Positions 18,065 to 26,621 of a DNA stretch of 64,000 bases are shown in pieces. The notes under the pieces are model-generated. The model searched no databases and had not been told where the DNA came from. It saw only the letters and a program-made list of their open reading frames with translations. The stretch lies in contig DLRY01000025.1 of NCBI GenBank assembly GCA_002500665.1, positions 78,719 through 142,718 of the forward strand, in the 5' to 3' direction. The position numbers and the translations under genes are program-made. The DNA comes from Opitutia bacterium UBA7876 (GTDB taxonomy: Bacteria; Verrucomicrobiota; Verrucomicrobiia; Opitutales; Seribacteraceae). How positions within the stretch are numbered: position 1 is the stretch's first letter; every line of letters begins with the position of its first letter.

Positions 18065-18850
18065 TCAGATTTTCCTCAGCCTTGGGCGTTCCTGCTTCTT
18101 AAAGATCAGGGAGCTCATCCAGCTCTGCCTCTTGGAACCGTCTTTCTTAAGGAATGGGCGAAGGACGACGATCTTCTCCAACTCAAGCTGGTCCGAGGCT
18201 CCCTCGGACCAGCTGAGGAAATAACGATAGGTTTCCTCATGACCCTCTTCGCCGGTCTCTATCCCATCGGCCGAGACGGGCATCTTCCCGGAAGACTTGA
18301 CCGAGACGAGGATCTTGCCGGAGGCCAACTTCCAGTCACCGAAAAGTGAATTTTCCGAGACCCCGCCAACGACCTTAGCCTTGCCATCCTCCAAAAAGGA
18401 AATCCTTAGCGGATAGGATTCCTTGCGGGAAAGACCTTCGTTTCTCATCAGCAGGACAGGGGAACCGTCCTCATTGCTGATCCCTTCCTTGGTCTGAAAG
18501 GCAAAGCGCACGCCTCGTTTGATCAGGAAATATTCGGATGGTTCCTTGCCATCGGAAAAGCGCAGGACGCGCTCGCCGTCACCGACCTCCCAAACACCCG
18601 AGCGGAGGACGGGAGTCTTTCCGGGTTGGGCAAAGCTCATCTCGGCGGGCATGCCCTCCGGGGTTTGCCGAAACGTCAGGACGAGCTCGCAATCCATCCC
18701 CTCGGTGGTTAGGGTACCCGCGAATACCTCGTGGACCCAGTCCCTGATTTCTCCCTTGAAGGCTCCATCGGGAGATTCCACCGAACAGGAGCACGGAAAA
18801 ACGAGGACCAACAAAAGGCAAAACCGGAAAAACTTCGAGTCAGCGTTCAT
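18065..18850 (-). CDS. NlpE-like outer-membrane lipoprotein
   Basis: 261 residues from the ATG of MNADSKFF. The signal peptide ends in FPCSC, a lipoprotein-type cysteine. The first 100 residues of the mature part (FAGTLTTEGMDCELVLTFRQ, SGVWEVGDGERVLRFSDG) match the layout of the NlpE N-terminal beta barrel, without the CxxC metal-binding motif of E. coli NlpE. NlpE is an envelope-stress sensor; this role is not shown here. It lies 15 bases downstream of the pseudokinase gene, so the two may act together. Similarity is weak. Confidence 0.5.
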   Translation of the reverse strand: MNADSKFFRFCLLLVLVFPCSCSVESPDGAFKGEIRDWVHEVFAGTLTTEGMDCELVLTFRQTPEGMPAEMSFAQPGKTPVLRSGVWEVGDGERVLRFSDGKEPSEYFLIKRGVRFAFQTKEGISNEDGSPVLLMRNEGLSRKESYPLRISFLEDGKAKVVGGVSENSLFGDWKLASGKILVSVKSSGKMPVSADGIETGEEGHEETYRYFLSWSEGASDQLELEKIVVLRPFLKKDGSKRQSWMSSLIFKKQERPRLRKI

Positions 18851-18880
18851 CAGTCGACCATCCAAGTAAAAGACCGCGGG

Positions 18881-20533
18881 CTATTCAACACTTTTGACTT
18901 GTTCGGCCTTCAGCTTAATTACTTCGCGCCAATAGATGGAGCAGGCCAAAAGGAATCCCAAGCCGAAAAACATGGTCCAACTGACGCCCCCCTCATCCTC
19001 CCGAAAAAAGGCAATCTCAGCGGATTCGATCTTCCTGCCGCTTTTCTTGATGCTCTTCTCGGGATAGAGCATAACCGGACGCGTCCCTTCGCGGCCAGGT
19101 ATAAAAACGTCGTCTTCATTGACTCGCTTGACAAGGATCAGGGCTTCCCTGGACCGATCGTAAAGGAGGTAATCATGCCAGACGACGTAGTCATCGGGGG
19201 TGGTGCTCCCGGTTCCGATGAACTGCCAGAGTTTCTTTCCGCTCTCTTTGTCGTTGATTTTCTTGAAACGGCGGAAGCTCAGCTTGAATAGCTCGTCTTC
19301 CCTTTCCCATTTGCCGACCACATCCTGTCCTCCCTCCCCCTTTTCATCGTAGGCAGAAGGTACGATTCCCCAGGCATCCCCACTCCATAAACCGGCACCT
19401 AGTTGATAACTATCGGCATTGTCTTCCAAGGAATACTCGGTCCAAGGAGCCGGTTGAAAGAATAGATAAATAGAAGAAAAAAGATACATGGAAAGGAACA
19501 GCAGACTGGCCAAGCCAGTCATGTTCCTGCGGAAACGAAGGTTTCCCAGTTTTTCGGACAAAGCCCACTCCCGCTCCCTCTTTGCCTTCAAGGCCTCCAA
19601 GTCCAACTTCAGTTCCTCGGAAATCTCCTCCATCTTTACGCCGTATTCCGAAATATCCCCGATACCCGGCAAGGCCTGCATGGAATGGGCAACGGAAGGA
19701 AATGCATCCGGTTGCCCGTTATCCGATGCCCGCTTCGCCCAAGCCTTCCATTCCGTCCAATTCTGGGAATTCTGATCCGCCAAACCTATTGCCCACTGAA
19801 CGAGTTTACCAAAGGCGGATATATCCCATGAGCCTTCGGGCATGTCCCGCTCGGAAACACCAGCTGGCCTGTAGCGGGTACCCTCCTCGAGGGAGATCAG
19901 ACCATCCTGGTTCAAGTGGGAGACCTCCGAACTTGAAGGCTCTTCCATTCCAATGGATCGAAACTTAACCAACCTCCAAAAACCGAGTTCGGTGACCCAT
20001 GCTTCACCCCCACCCGCCTCGTTCAATCGAACCAAGACGTTGCTCGGCTTAAGGTTTCCATGTGCTATGCCGGACTGGTGGATTCGGTAAATGCCACGAT
20101 GCAGGTCTATCATGAAGGCAAGCAAAAGTGATGGGGTTAACTTCTCAGGGGCAAGCTCCATGAGATCGGCCAAGGAACGTACACTTCTGACCTGGGAAGA
20201 TTCGGCCTCCTCATCCTGATTCACGGGAGAACAAGAAACGCGATCGCCTTCAAGCCATTCGTAGGCAACCCAATGCTTCCATTTCATGATGCCGAAGGAC
20301 ATGATAGGCCAAATCCCGGGACCCTCCAACTGCTCAAGGGTCTGGCATTCCTGCTGAAAGAAGTCCTCGAACCCGTTCTTCTCGGAAATTTCCCGAGGGA
20401 TCAGCTTGACGTAAAGGAGGGATCCGCGGTCCACACCCTCCGTCGCCTCACAGTGATAACTCTGCCCCGTGGATCCTTCCCCTAGCCAGGAAAGAATTCT
20501 GGTTGGCCCAATGCGAGTCCCGGACGAAAGCAT
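18881..20533 (-). CDS. Membrane-bound Ser/Thr pseudokinase
   Basis: 550 residues. A protein-kinase-like domain (about 1-290) has a glycine loop WLGEGSTGQSY and the beta-3 Lys43 (YVKLIP). The catalytic loop reads HGNLKPSN with Asn160 in place of the catalytic Asp, and the DFG position reads ELGF (about 182-185), so the metal-binding Asp is also missing. Phosphotransfer is therefore unlikely. A coiled segment and two transmembrane helices follow (near residues 335-360 and the C-terminus), enclosing an extracytoplasmic domain of about 150 residues. It may be a signalling scaffold. The NlpE-like lipoprotein gene follows 15 bases downstream. Confidence 0.75.
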   Translation of the reverse strand: MLSSGTRIGPTRILSWLGEGSTGQSYHCEATEGVDRGSLLYVKLIPREISEKNGFEDFFQQECQTLEQLEGPGIWPIMSFGIMKWKHWVAYEWLEGDRVSCSPVNQDEEAESSQVRSVRSLADLMELAPEKLTPSLLLAFMIDLHRGIYRIHQSGIAHGNLKPSNVLVRLNEAGGGEAWVTELGFWRLVKFRSIGMEEPSSSEVSHLNQDGLISLEEGTRYRPAGVSERDMPEGSWDISAFGKLVQWAIGLADQNSQNWTEWKAWAKRASDNGQPDAFPSVAHSMQALPGIGDISEYGVKMEEISEELKLDLEALKAKREREWALSEKLGNLRFRRNMTGLASLLFLSMYLFSSIYLFFQPAPWTEYSLEDNADSYQLGAGLWSGDAWGIVPSAYDEKGEGGQDVVGKWEREDELFKLSFRRFKKINDKESGKKLWQFIGTGSTTPDDYVVWHDYLLYDRSREALILVKRVNEDDVFIPGREGTRPVMLYPEKSIKKSGRKIESAEIAFFREDEGGVSWTMFFGLGFLLACSIYWREVIKLKAEQVKSVE

Positions 20534-20564
20534 AATAAGGAATCAATCAATTTCCAAAGGGGGC

Positions 20565-21380
20565 TTACCACTTTAGTTTGTTGCGCAAAAGATGAAAATG
20601 CGAATGACTCAACTCCTCAAGGAGGGGAAAAGTCTCCGAGGCAACCGTTATCTCAAGGGGGAAGTCAGGCGAATCACCAAACGCACTCTGTCCATCCGCC
20701 GAGACCAAGGGCTGGTCGGGATTCCTCTCCGGTTGAACCAGAAGAGTAACCCCGGAAGGGAAAACCACGCTTCGACTTGTCAAAGTATGGGCGGAGATGG
20801 GGGTCATCAGGACAACCTTAGCCTCAGGATGGGCGATGGGACCGCCAGCGGCCAAGTTATAGGCAGTAGAACCAGTGGGTGTGGAGAACACGATTCCGTC
20901 GCAGGCATATTCAGCTACCTGCTCTTGCTCCTCGAAAACCGAGAATCGCCCCAGCTTTCCGTTGGTCCCGCTTTTGATCACTAGGTCGTTCAAGGCTCGG
21001 TTCGAGCGTCCCTGTCCGTCGGAATAACTCAGCATGCTTCTCCTGCTAACCCGGTAGGATCCCTCTAGGAGGCTGGGAATCTTTTGGTGCATTTCCTCAG
21101 GGGAAAAGGTGGCGAGGAAGCCCAACTGGCCATGCCTGATGCCGGCAACGGGCACGTCGTAAAGGACCGCCTCCCGCATAACGTTGAGCAAAGTCCCGTC
21201 TCCGCCCACCACGAAACACGCATCCGCACCCTCAAGAAAACCGTCGGGAGGGGGAAATTCTACGGTAGTCGAAGCTTCCGCTCCATGAGCATCAGCGAGC
21301 TTCTTAAGGTCCAAGGCGGCTTTCTCCGCCCCATCCTTCGAGGCATTCGCGATGATGCGGATTGAATGAAGCGGCTTCAT
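20565..21380 (-). CDS. nadK: NAD kinase
   Basis: A 271-residue cytoplasmic enzyme that phosphorylates NAD to NADP. The family signatures VGGDGTLLN and GIRHGQLGFLA and the substrate loop FSTPTGSTAYNLAAGGPI are present, and the length is typical. It lies 31 bases downstream-side of the pseudokinase start, in the same orientation as miaA and trpA, but without tight coupling. Confidence 0.94.
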   Translation of the reverse strand: MKPLHSIRIIANASKDGAEKAALDLKKLADAHGAEASTTVEFPPPDGFLEGADACFVVGGDGTLLNVMREAVLYDVPVAGIRHGQLGFLATFSPEEMHQKIPSLLEGSYRVSRRSMLSYSDGQGRSNRALNDLVIKSGTNGKLGRFSVFEEQEQVAEYACDGIVFSTPTGSTAYNLAAGGPIAHPEAKVVLMTPISAHTLTSRSVVFPSGVTLLVQPERNPDQPLVSADGQSAFGDSPDFPLEITVASETFPLLEELSHSHFHLLRNKLKW

Positions 21381-21447
21381 TGTCTATGATCGGTGGGCTA
21401 AGTAATGGGAGACTAGTCCCGAAGCCTAGGGCAACGAGACGAAAGGG

Positions 21448-22386
21448 TCAAGCGCCCGAACTCCATTTCAAGTCCGTCGTCGCGAGCTGGTAGCCCTCTT
21501 CGAGAAGAAGGCGTGATTCTCTGGGGAAAGCCTTGCGAAACCATTTTCTCTGCTTGGCGACGAGTTGGCGAGTTGACCTTGTGATGGATGGAGCAAGATC
21601 AGCCTCGGAAATTTCACCCCGCAGAAAGGCTGAGCACTCCCTGTAACCGACGGAAGAACAAGCCGAATGATTCTCAAGGAGTCCTTCGGCAACCAGAGCC
21701 TCGGTCTCCTTGACTAGTCCCCTACTGATCATCTCCTTCGTTCTCTCCTCTATTCTCGAGGAAAGATCGGCATCAGTCCTATCCAGCCAGATCCGTTTCT
21801 TTCCATAACCGGAGAAGGGAGTAGGTAGAGCTCGGAACCTGCTCCTCAATTCGGAAAGCCTTAAGCCCGAGCCCAAGCATCTCTCAAGGGCGCGGATTAG
21901 GCGCTGCGGGTTTTTGCGGTCCAACTCGAGGGGCTCCCCGGCATTGAACGAGTCGAGTTGCGCAAGCAAGCCCGTTATTCCTTCCTGGTCAAAAAGCTCC
22001 CGGACTTCGGTCCGGATCTCGTCGGTTACTTCTACCTCGTCGATGACCGGCTCGAAAAAGGACTGAAGATAAAACCCGCTTCCGCCTACCACCAGGAGTG
22101 AACGCCCCCGAGAGTAGACTTGCTCGACGACGGCCCGCGAATATTCCAAATAGCGCGAAACGTCATAGCCATCGCCAACGACGGTCAGGTCCAGCCCGTG
22201 ATGAGCCACGCGCTCCCTTTCCTCACAGGTCGGCTTGGCCGACCCTAAATCCATTCCCCGGTAGATCGCGATCGAGTCGCAGGAGAGAATTTCCGCGTTG
22301 TTCTCCTCGGCCCACTTGAGGGCCAAACCCGATTTCCCGGATGCCGTGACTCCACCAAGAAAATAGAGAGTCGGTCCCAGAGCCAT
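21448..22386 (-). CDS. miaA: tRNA dimethylallyltransferase MiaA
   Basis: 312 residues. The P-loop GGVTASGKSGLA, the DSIAIYRGMDLGSAKPT segment and the C-terminal SVGYRECSAFLRG and TRQLVAKQRKWFRK motifs identify MiaA. It transfers dimethylallyl to N6 of A37 in tRNAs reading UNN codons. It starts 16 bases after the trpA stop, so the two are probably co-transcribed although functionally unrelated. Confidence 0.95.
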   Translation of the reverse strand: MALGPTLYFLGGVTASGKSGLALKWAEENNAEILSCDSIAIYRGMDLGSAKPTCEERERVAHHGLDLTVVGDGYDVSRYLEYSRAVVEQVYSRGRSLLVVGGSGFYLQSFFEPVIDEVEVTDEIRTEVRELFDQEGITGLLAQLDSFNAGEPLELDRKNPQRLIRALERCLGSGLRLSELRSRFRALPTPFSGYGKKRIWLDRTDADLSSRIEERTKEMISRGLVKETEALVAEGLLENHSACSSVGYRECSAFLRGEISEADLAPSITRSTRQLVAKQRKWFRKAFPRESRLLLEEGYQLATTDLKWSSGA

Positions 22387-22401
22387 AGCCCTTTGCCACC
22401 C

Positions 22402-23214
22402 TCAACCAGGCCCCAAGCCGGCAACCAGAGAACCGGCGCGGGCACCGATGGCGGCGGGAATGGAACCGGGTTCGTCTAGATTCTCGGAAATGCAATTGAC
22501 CAGAGCGCTCCCGACCACCACGCCATCCGCCACCCGACCCACGGCCCCAACCTGCTCGGGGCTGGAGATGCCAAAACCGACCACCACGGGCAGGTCGCTA
22601 TACTTTCGGATGGCTTCAATTCTGCGGTCCAGGTCAGAGGCCAAATCCTTTCTCTCGCCGGTGACTCCTTCACGCGAAACGTAGTACAGAAAACCGGAAG
22701 CTTTTTCCACGATGGTAGGGATCCGGTCTTCGGGCGTGGTCGGCGCAATAATAAAGACGTTCTTCATACCCACCTTACTTGAGGAATCCACCAGTTCCCC
22801 AGCCTCCTCGGGAGGCAAATCCAAGGTGAGAAGGCCGTCCACCCCTGCATCCATGGCCCTGCCCACGTACTCCTCCACCCCCTGTGAGAAAATCAGGTTG
22901 TAGTATGTGTAGAAAACGATGGGCACTTCCGAAAAGGACCGGATCTCGGAAACAAGCCGGAAAACGTCGCTCTGGCGACAACCGGATTCAAGGGCCCGCT
23001 GGGCCGCCAACTGATTGGTCAGGCCATCGGCAAGGGGATCCGAAAAAGGAACCCCGAGCTCAAGCAAATCGACCCCGTTATCGATCAAGGATCGACTAAT
23101 CTGCAGGGAAGTGTTGAAATCAGGATCACATGCGCACACGTAGCCAACGAAGGCGGCCCGCCCTTTTTCTTTGCAATCCGAGAAAAGCTTCGCGATTCGA
23201 TCAGGAGTATCCAT
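22402..23214 (-). CDS. trpA: Tryptophan synthase alpha chain TrpA
   Basis: A 270-residue TIM-barrel enzyme that cleaves indole-3-glycerol phosphate. The catalytic Glu and Asp lie in LLELGVPFSDPLADG. The C-terminal phosphate loop is VVVGFGISSPEQV, and the usual FVGY..ACDPD start motif is present. No trpB is adjacent, although trpB and trpA are normally neighbours because the enzymes form a channelled complex; trpB must be elsewhere or missing. The gene diverges from waaA across about 74 bases. Confidence 0.94.
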   Translation of the reverse strand: MDTPDRIAKLFSDCKEKGRAAFVGYVCACDPDFNTSLQISRSLIDNGVDLLELGVPFSDPLADGLTNQLAAQRALESGCRQSDVFRLVSEIRSFSEVPIVFYTYYNLIFSQGVEEYVGRAMDAGVDGLLTLDLPPEEAGELVDSSSKVGMKNVFIIAPTTPEDRIPTIVEKASGFLYYVSREGVTGERKDLASDLDRRIEAIRKYSDLPVVVGFGISSPEQVGAVGRVADGVVVGSALVNCISENLDEPGSIPAAIGARAGSLVAGLGPG

Positions 23215-23288
23215 AAGGTTTCAAGTGTGAATGTTTCCCAAAGCAGGACCTTCTTGGCAACGGTAAAGCTCAATACGACGACTCTTTG

Positions 23289-24584
23289 ATGGTGATTTGG
23301 ATTTACCGAATACTGTACCCCGTTCTCTCCCTTCTCCTGGCCCCCTACTACCTGCGTCGCATGATCAGGCGTGGCGGGTACGGCAGAAAAGTCTCCTATC
23401 GGATCGGCCTCTGGCCCAAGCTCCCGCCTAAGAAAAAAGGGGTTCGCAGAATCTGGATCCAAGCGGTCAGCGTAGGGGAATTGTCATCCATCGGAAAACT
23501 GCTCGAAAACCTGCTTGCCGACCCCAAGTTGGAAATCGTCCTGAGTGGAACCACCAGCACCGGCTTGTCCATAGCGGAGGAAAAATATGGGGGCAAGGTT
23601 CTGGCGCAGGGTCCCTTTCCTCTCGATTGGCTGCCTTTCTCCAAGCTCGCCTGGTCGCGCATCCGGCCCGACATGGCCCTTACCGTCGACAGCGAACTCT
23701 GGCCAGAGCACATGAGACAGACGAAAACGTACGGCGTCCCCTTCGCCATCATCAATGCCCGTCTTTCCGACCGATCCCTCGGGAGACTCCAGCTCCTGAG
23801 ATTCCTCCATCGTCTTCTCCTTCCTCCTCATGTTCGTATCCTCGCTTCATCCGAGAAGCAGCAGGAGCGATGGACTAGCCTCGGGCTCGGGTCTGGACAG
23901 GTCCGGGTCACGGGCAACCTCAAGGTGGACGCCATCCCTGACCTTCCATCCAGCGCCCAGGGGAAGGAGGAGCTCCTGGCTGAGTTCGGCTTCTCCAACG
24001 ACTCTCTGGTCATAGTGGGAATTTCAACTTGGCCGGGTGAAGAGGAGGCCTTGCTGGATTCCGTTGAGAGCCTTAGGAAGGAAGGGCTCGACGCGCGTCT
24101 CTTGCTTGTGCCCAGACATGCGGAAAGGCGAGAGGAAATTTCCGCCACCCTGACCGCTTCCGGGCTTAGCTTCAACCTTCGCACCCATAAAAGGAAAGCC
24201 GAATCTGGAACCATCGTCTACCTAGCCGACACCACGGGTGAGTTGTTTCGCTTGATCCGGGTTGCCGATCTGGCCTTCGTTGGGAAGACACTCCCTCCCA
24301 ACGGCGGCGGTCAGAATCCCATCGAGCCCGTTTCCCTTGGGATTCCCCTCGTCATCGGTCCGGCTTACCAAAACTTCAGGGAGACCTGCTCGGAGCTTTT
24401 TTCCCAAGGAGCCGCCCTAAGGGCCCGGGATACCGAGGAGACTCTCGATATGATCCGCAAGCTTGCCCTCAACGAAGAGCTCAGGCGCTCGGCCAGCTCT
24501 GCCGGCAGAGCCTGGATTGCGAAACAAGGCTCCCCCACCCAGACCACCCTAGACGTTCTTGCCGACCTTCTGGAAGAGACCTGA
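23289..24584 (+). CDS. waaA: 3-deoxy-D-manno-octulosonic acid transferase (Kdo transferase)
   Basis: About 431 residues, GT30 family. An N-terminal membrane-associated segment (VIWIYRILYPVLSLLLAPYYL) precedes the catalytic-base motif IQAVSVGELSS. Further motifs are VDSELWPEHMRQ, INARLSDRS and GGGQNPIEPVSLGIPLVIGP. It transfers Kdo to lipid A precursors, so the organism should make lipopolysaccharide with a Kdo core. The ATG at 23289 is chosen over the TTG just upstream. Confidence 0.93.
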   Translation: MVIWIYRILYPVLSLLLAPYYLRRMIRRGGYGRKVSYRIGLWPKLPPKKKGVRRIWIQAVSVGELSSIGKLLENLLADPKLEIVLSGTTSTGLSIAEEKYGGKVLAQGPFPLDWLPFSKLAWSRIRPDMALTVDSELWPEHMRQTKTYGVPFAIINARLSDRSLGRLQLLRFLHRLLLPPHVRILASSEKQQERWTSLGLGSGQVRVTGNLKVDAIPDLPSSAQGKEELLAEFGFSNDSLVIVGISTWPGEEEALLDSVESLRKEGLDARLLLVPRHAERREEISATLTASGLSFNLRTHKRKAESGTIVYLADTTGELFRLIRVADLAFVGKTLPPNGGGQNPIEPVSLGIPLVIGPAYQNFRETCSELFSQGAALRARDTEETLDMIRKLALNEELRRSASSAGRAWIAKQGSPTQTTLDVLADLLEET

Positions 24585-24673
24585 GCCAATCATCTGCCTT
24601 TGCTTGATCTTTTACCTGCGGACAGGGATTGACTTGCCATTGTTTCCACCTCGGGACAGAAACGAACGAATCC

Positions 24674-25612
24674 GTGAATAAATACCTTAAACCGACCACA
24701 ACCTTAAGCGTTTTCCCCTTGGGGCTTATCGCCTCCCTTTGTCTTCTGACCTCTTCGTGTGGCTTGGATCAGGATGAAGAATCCTCCATACGCAAAGGCA
24801 ACGAACTAAGTCTCAAGAAGGTCGTCCTTGCCCTCGAGCCAAGCGGTGACCCATCCGAATCTCTCGCTTACCGGGACGGTCTGGAGAGCTACCTCTCCGA
24901 AAAGCTTAAGCGAAAAGTAGAGGTCATCGTCCCTCGGCAGGGTATTGCGGTGGAACAGTCCCTCCTCTCGGGAGAAATCGATCTTGCCTGCCTCCCACTC
25001 GAAAACGCCATGCGCGAGGTCAAACGAGGAGCCTTGGCCATTCTTCTGGAAACCTACCGCGTCGAAGGCTCCTGCCCCAAGGGAGTATGGCTGTTCCGAG
25101 AGGATGGCAACTATTCCGGCATCGATCAACTCCGCGGCAAGGCCGTTGCCTTTTCCGGCAACTCAAGCCTCCCGGGTTATTTCCTTCCGGTCTCCGACTT
25201 AGCGGCTGGTAAATTGATCGGGCCAGAGGTTGCGCTTACCGATTACTTTTCCCAGACCGTCTTCGGAACCGGAGATCTATCGGCGGTTGAAAAACTCCTC
25301 CAAGGGGAAGTGGAAGCGGCGGCGGTAAGCGACGAAATCCTCGAATCGAACGGCAGCCTGAGCAAGGAGCAAAGGAACAGGCTGAGGATCCTTAAGAAAT
25401 TGGGCCCGGTACCCGATAGCTTGCTCTGTGTCCGGGCATCGGTCCACGAGTCGGACCAGAGTCTGATCAAGCTTGCCATCCTCGAACTCAACGAGGATCA
25501 ACCGAAGTTTAGCGAGAGGGCCTTCGGTGGCATGTTCGCTCCCCCGGGAAAGGAAATACACTCCGGTGGGGCTGTCGAGGCCCTCGCCACGGAGAAAGCC
25601 ATCAAGCCCTGA
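24674..25612 (+). CDS. PhnD-like ABC transporter substrate-binding lipoprotein
   Basis: About 312 residues from a GTG start (VNKYLKPTTT). A signal peptide ends in LLTSSC, a clear lipobox. The mature part has the PhnD-like pattern: AYRDGLESYLSEKLKRKVEVIV, SGEIDLACLPLENA, LRGKAVAFSGNSSLPGY and VEKLLQGEVEAAAVSDEIL. Such proteins bind phosphonate, phosphite or other anions for ABC uptake, or act as sensor domains. No cognate permease or ATPase is adjacent; the neighbouring ABC genes are convergent and of the iron type. Ligand unknown. An upstream ATG at 24629 lacks a signal peptide and is less likely. Confidence 0.75.
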   Translation: MNKYLKPTTTLSVFPLGLIASLCLLTSSCGLDQDEESSIRKGNELSLKKVVLALEPSGDPSESLAYRDGLESYLSEKLKRKVEVIVPRQGIAVEQSLLSGEIDLACLPLENAMREVKRGALAILLETYRVEGSCPKGVWLFREDGNYSGIDQLRGKAVAFSGNSSLPGYFLPVSDLAAGKLIGPEVALTDYFSQTVFGTGDLSAVEKLLQGEVEAAAVSDEILESNGSLSKEQRNRLRILKKLGPVPDSLLCVRASVHESDQSLIKLAILELNEDQPKFSERAFGGMFAPPGKEIHSGGAVEALATEKAIKP

Positions 25613-25628
25613 TCTCCCCGAAAACCTC

Positions 25629-26621
25629 TCAGCAGGTGATGGAGAGTTCGCCGCCTACCTCCGACTCCACATCCAGAGGAAGGCGCGCGACGACCTCGAA
25701 GCACTCCCCGACCAGCAGGATTTCCCGATGCCCTCCACGATCGTGGATTGACTTCACACGTCCCGTAAGGACGGGGGAATCGGAATCATGAGCGGGATCA
25801 ACGACCCTCCATTCCCCGGGCCGTACTGAAACCAGTTCACCAACTCCCTCGGGATCTTCGAAGCGGTGTCGACCAGTTGCGACCAACTCCGCGGGAAGAA
25901 GGTTGGTTTTTCCAAAAAGTTTCGCCACATAGCTATTGGCCGGCTTTCGGTATGCCTCGGCCGGAGTTCCAACTTGCTCCGTTTTCCCATCCCTCAACAC
26001 CACCACCTTGTCCGCCATGGCGAGAGCGTCCTCGGTATCGTGTGAGACGAAAAGAGTGGTAACTCCGGTTTCGCTCAAGAGGTCAAGCAGTTCCCTCCGC
26101 ACGTTTTCCCTCAACTCCGGATCCAGGTGGCTTAGGGGTTCGTCGAGCAGTAACAGCAAGGGCTTCGTCGCCAAGGCTCGCACCAAGGCAACGCGCTGTT
26201 GCTGTCCTCCCGAAATCTCATGCGGATAACGGTCGCGCAGGTCTGAGATCTCCGCCATCGCCATCAATTTCTCAAGCCCCTCCGGATCCTCCGATGCGCC
26301 TTTCCCGAAAGTAACGTTTCGCCACACCGTCAGGTTGGGGAAAAGGGCAAAGTCCTGAAAAACCAAGGTACAGTCACGTTTCTCTGGCGGTTGGAAATTC
26401 GTCGGACCGTTGATTCGCTCGCCATCGAGCATGATCTCCCCCGAATCCGGAATCTCCAGTCCGGCGATGATCCGCAACAAGGTGGTCTTACCGCTTCCAC
26501 TTCCTCCGACAATGGCCAAGATCTCCCCTTTGCGACAGTCAAAGCTTAGATGGTCGACGGCGGGGCAACCGCCCGAGTCAAAGGTTTTGGAAACCTCCCG
26601 CACTGTAAGTAATTCGCTCAT
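25629..26621 (-). CDS. fbpC: Ferric iron ABC transporter ATP-binding protein FbpC
   Basis: 330 residues. Walker A GGSGSGKTTLLR, signature SGGQQQRVAL, Walker B LLLLLDEPLSHLD and the H-loop SHDTEDAL are intact. A C-terminal regulatory (TOBE-like) region of about 100 residues follows, as in FbpC/PotA-type ATPases. It powers the permease encoded upstream; its ATG overlaps the fbpB stop (ATGA). The gene converges on the PhnD-like gene with 16 bases between stops. Confidence 0.92.
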   Translation of the reverse strand: MSELLTVREVSKTFDSGGCPAVDHLSFDCRKGEILAIVGGSGSGKTTLLRIIAGLEIPDSGEIMLDGERINGPTNFQPPEKRDCTLVFQDFALFPNLTVWRNVTFGKGASEDPEGLEKLMAMAEISDLRDRYPHEISGGQQQRVALVRALATKPLLLLLDEPLSHLDPELRENVRRELLDLLSETGVTTLFVSHDTEDALAMADKVVVLRDGKTEQVGTPAEAYRKPANSYVAKLFGKTNLLPAELVATGRHRFEDPEGVGELVSVRPGEWRVVDPAHDSDSPVLTGRVKSIHDRGGHREILLVGECFEVVARLPLDVESEVGGELSITC

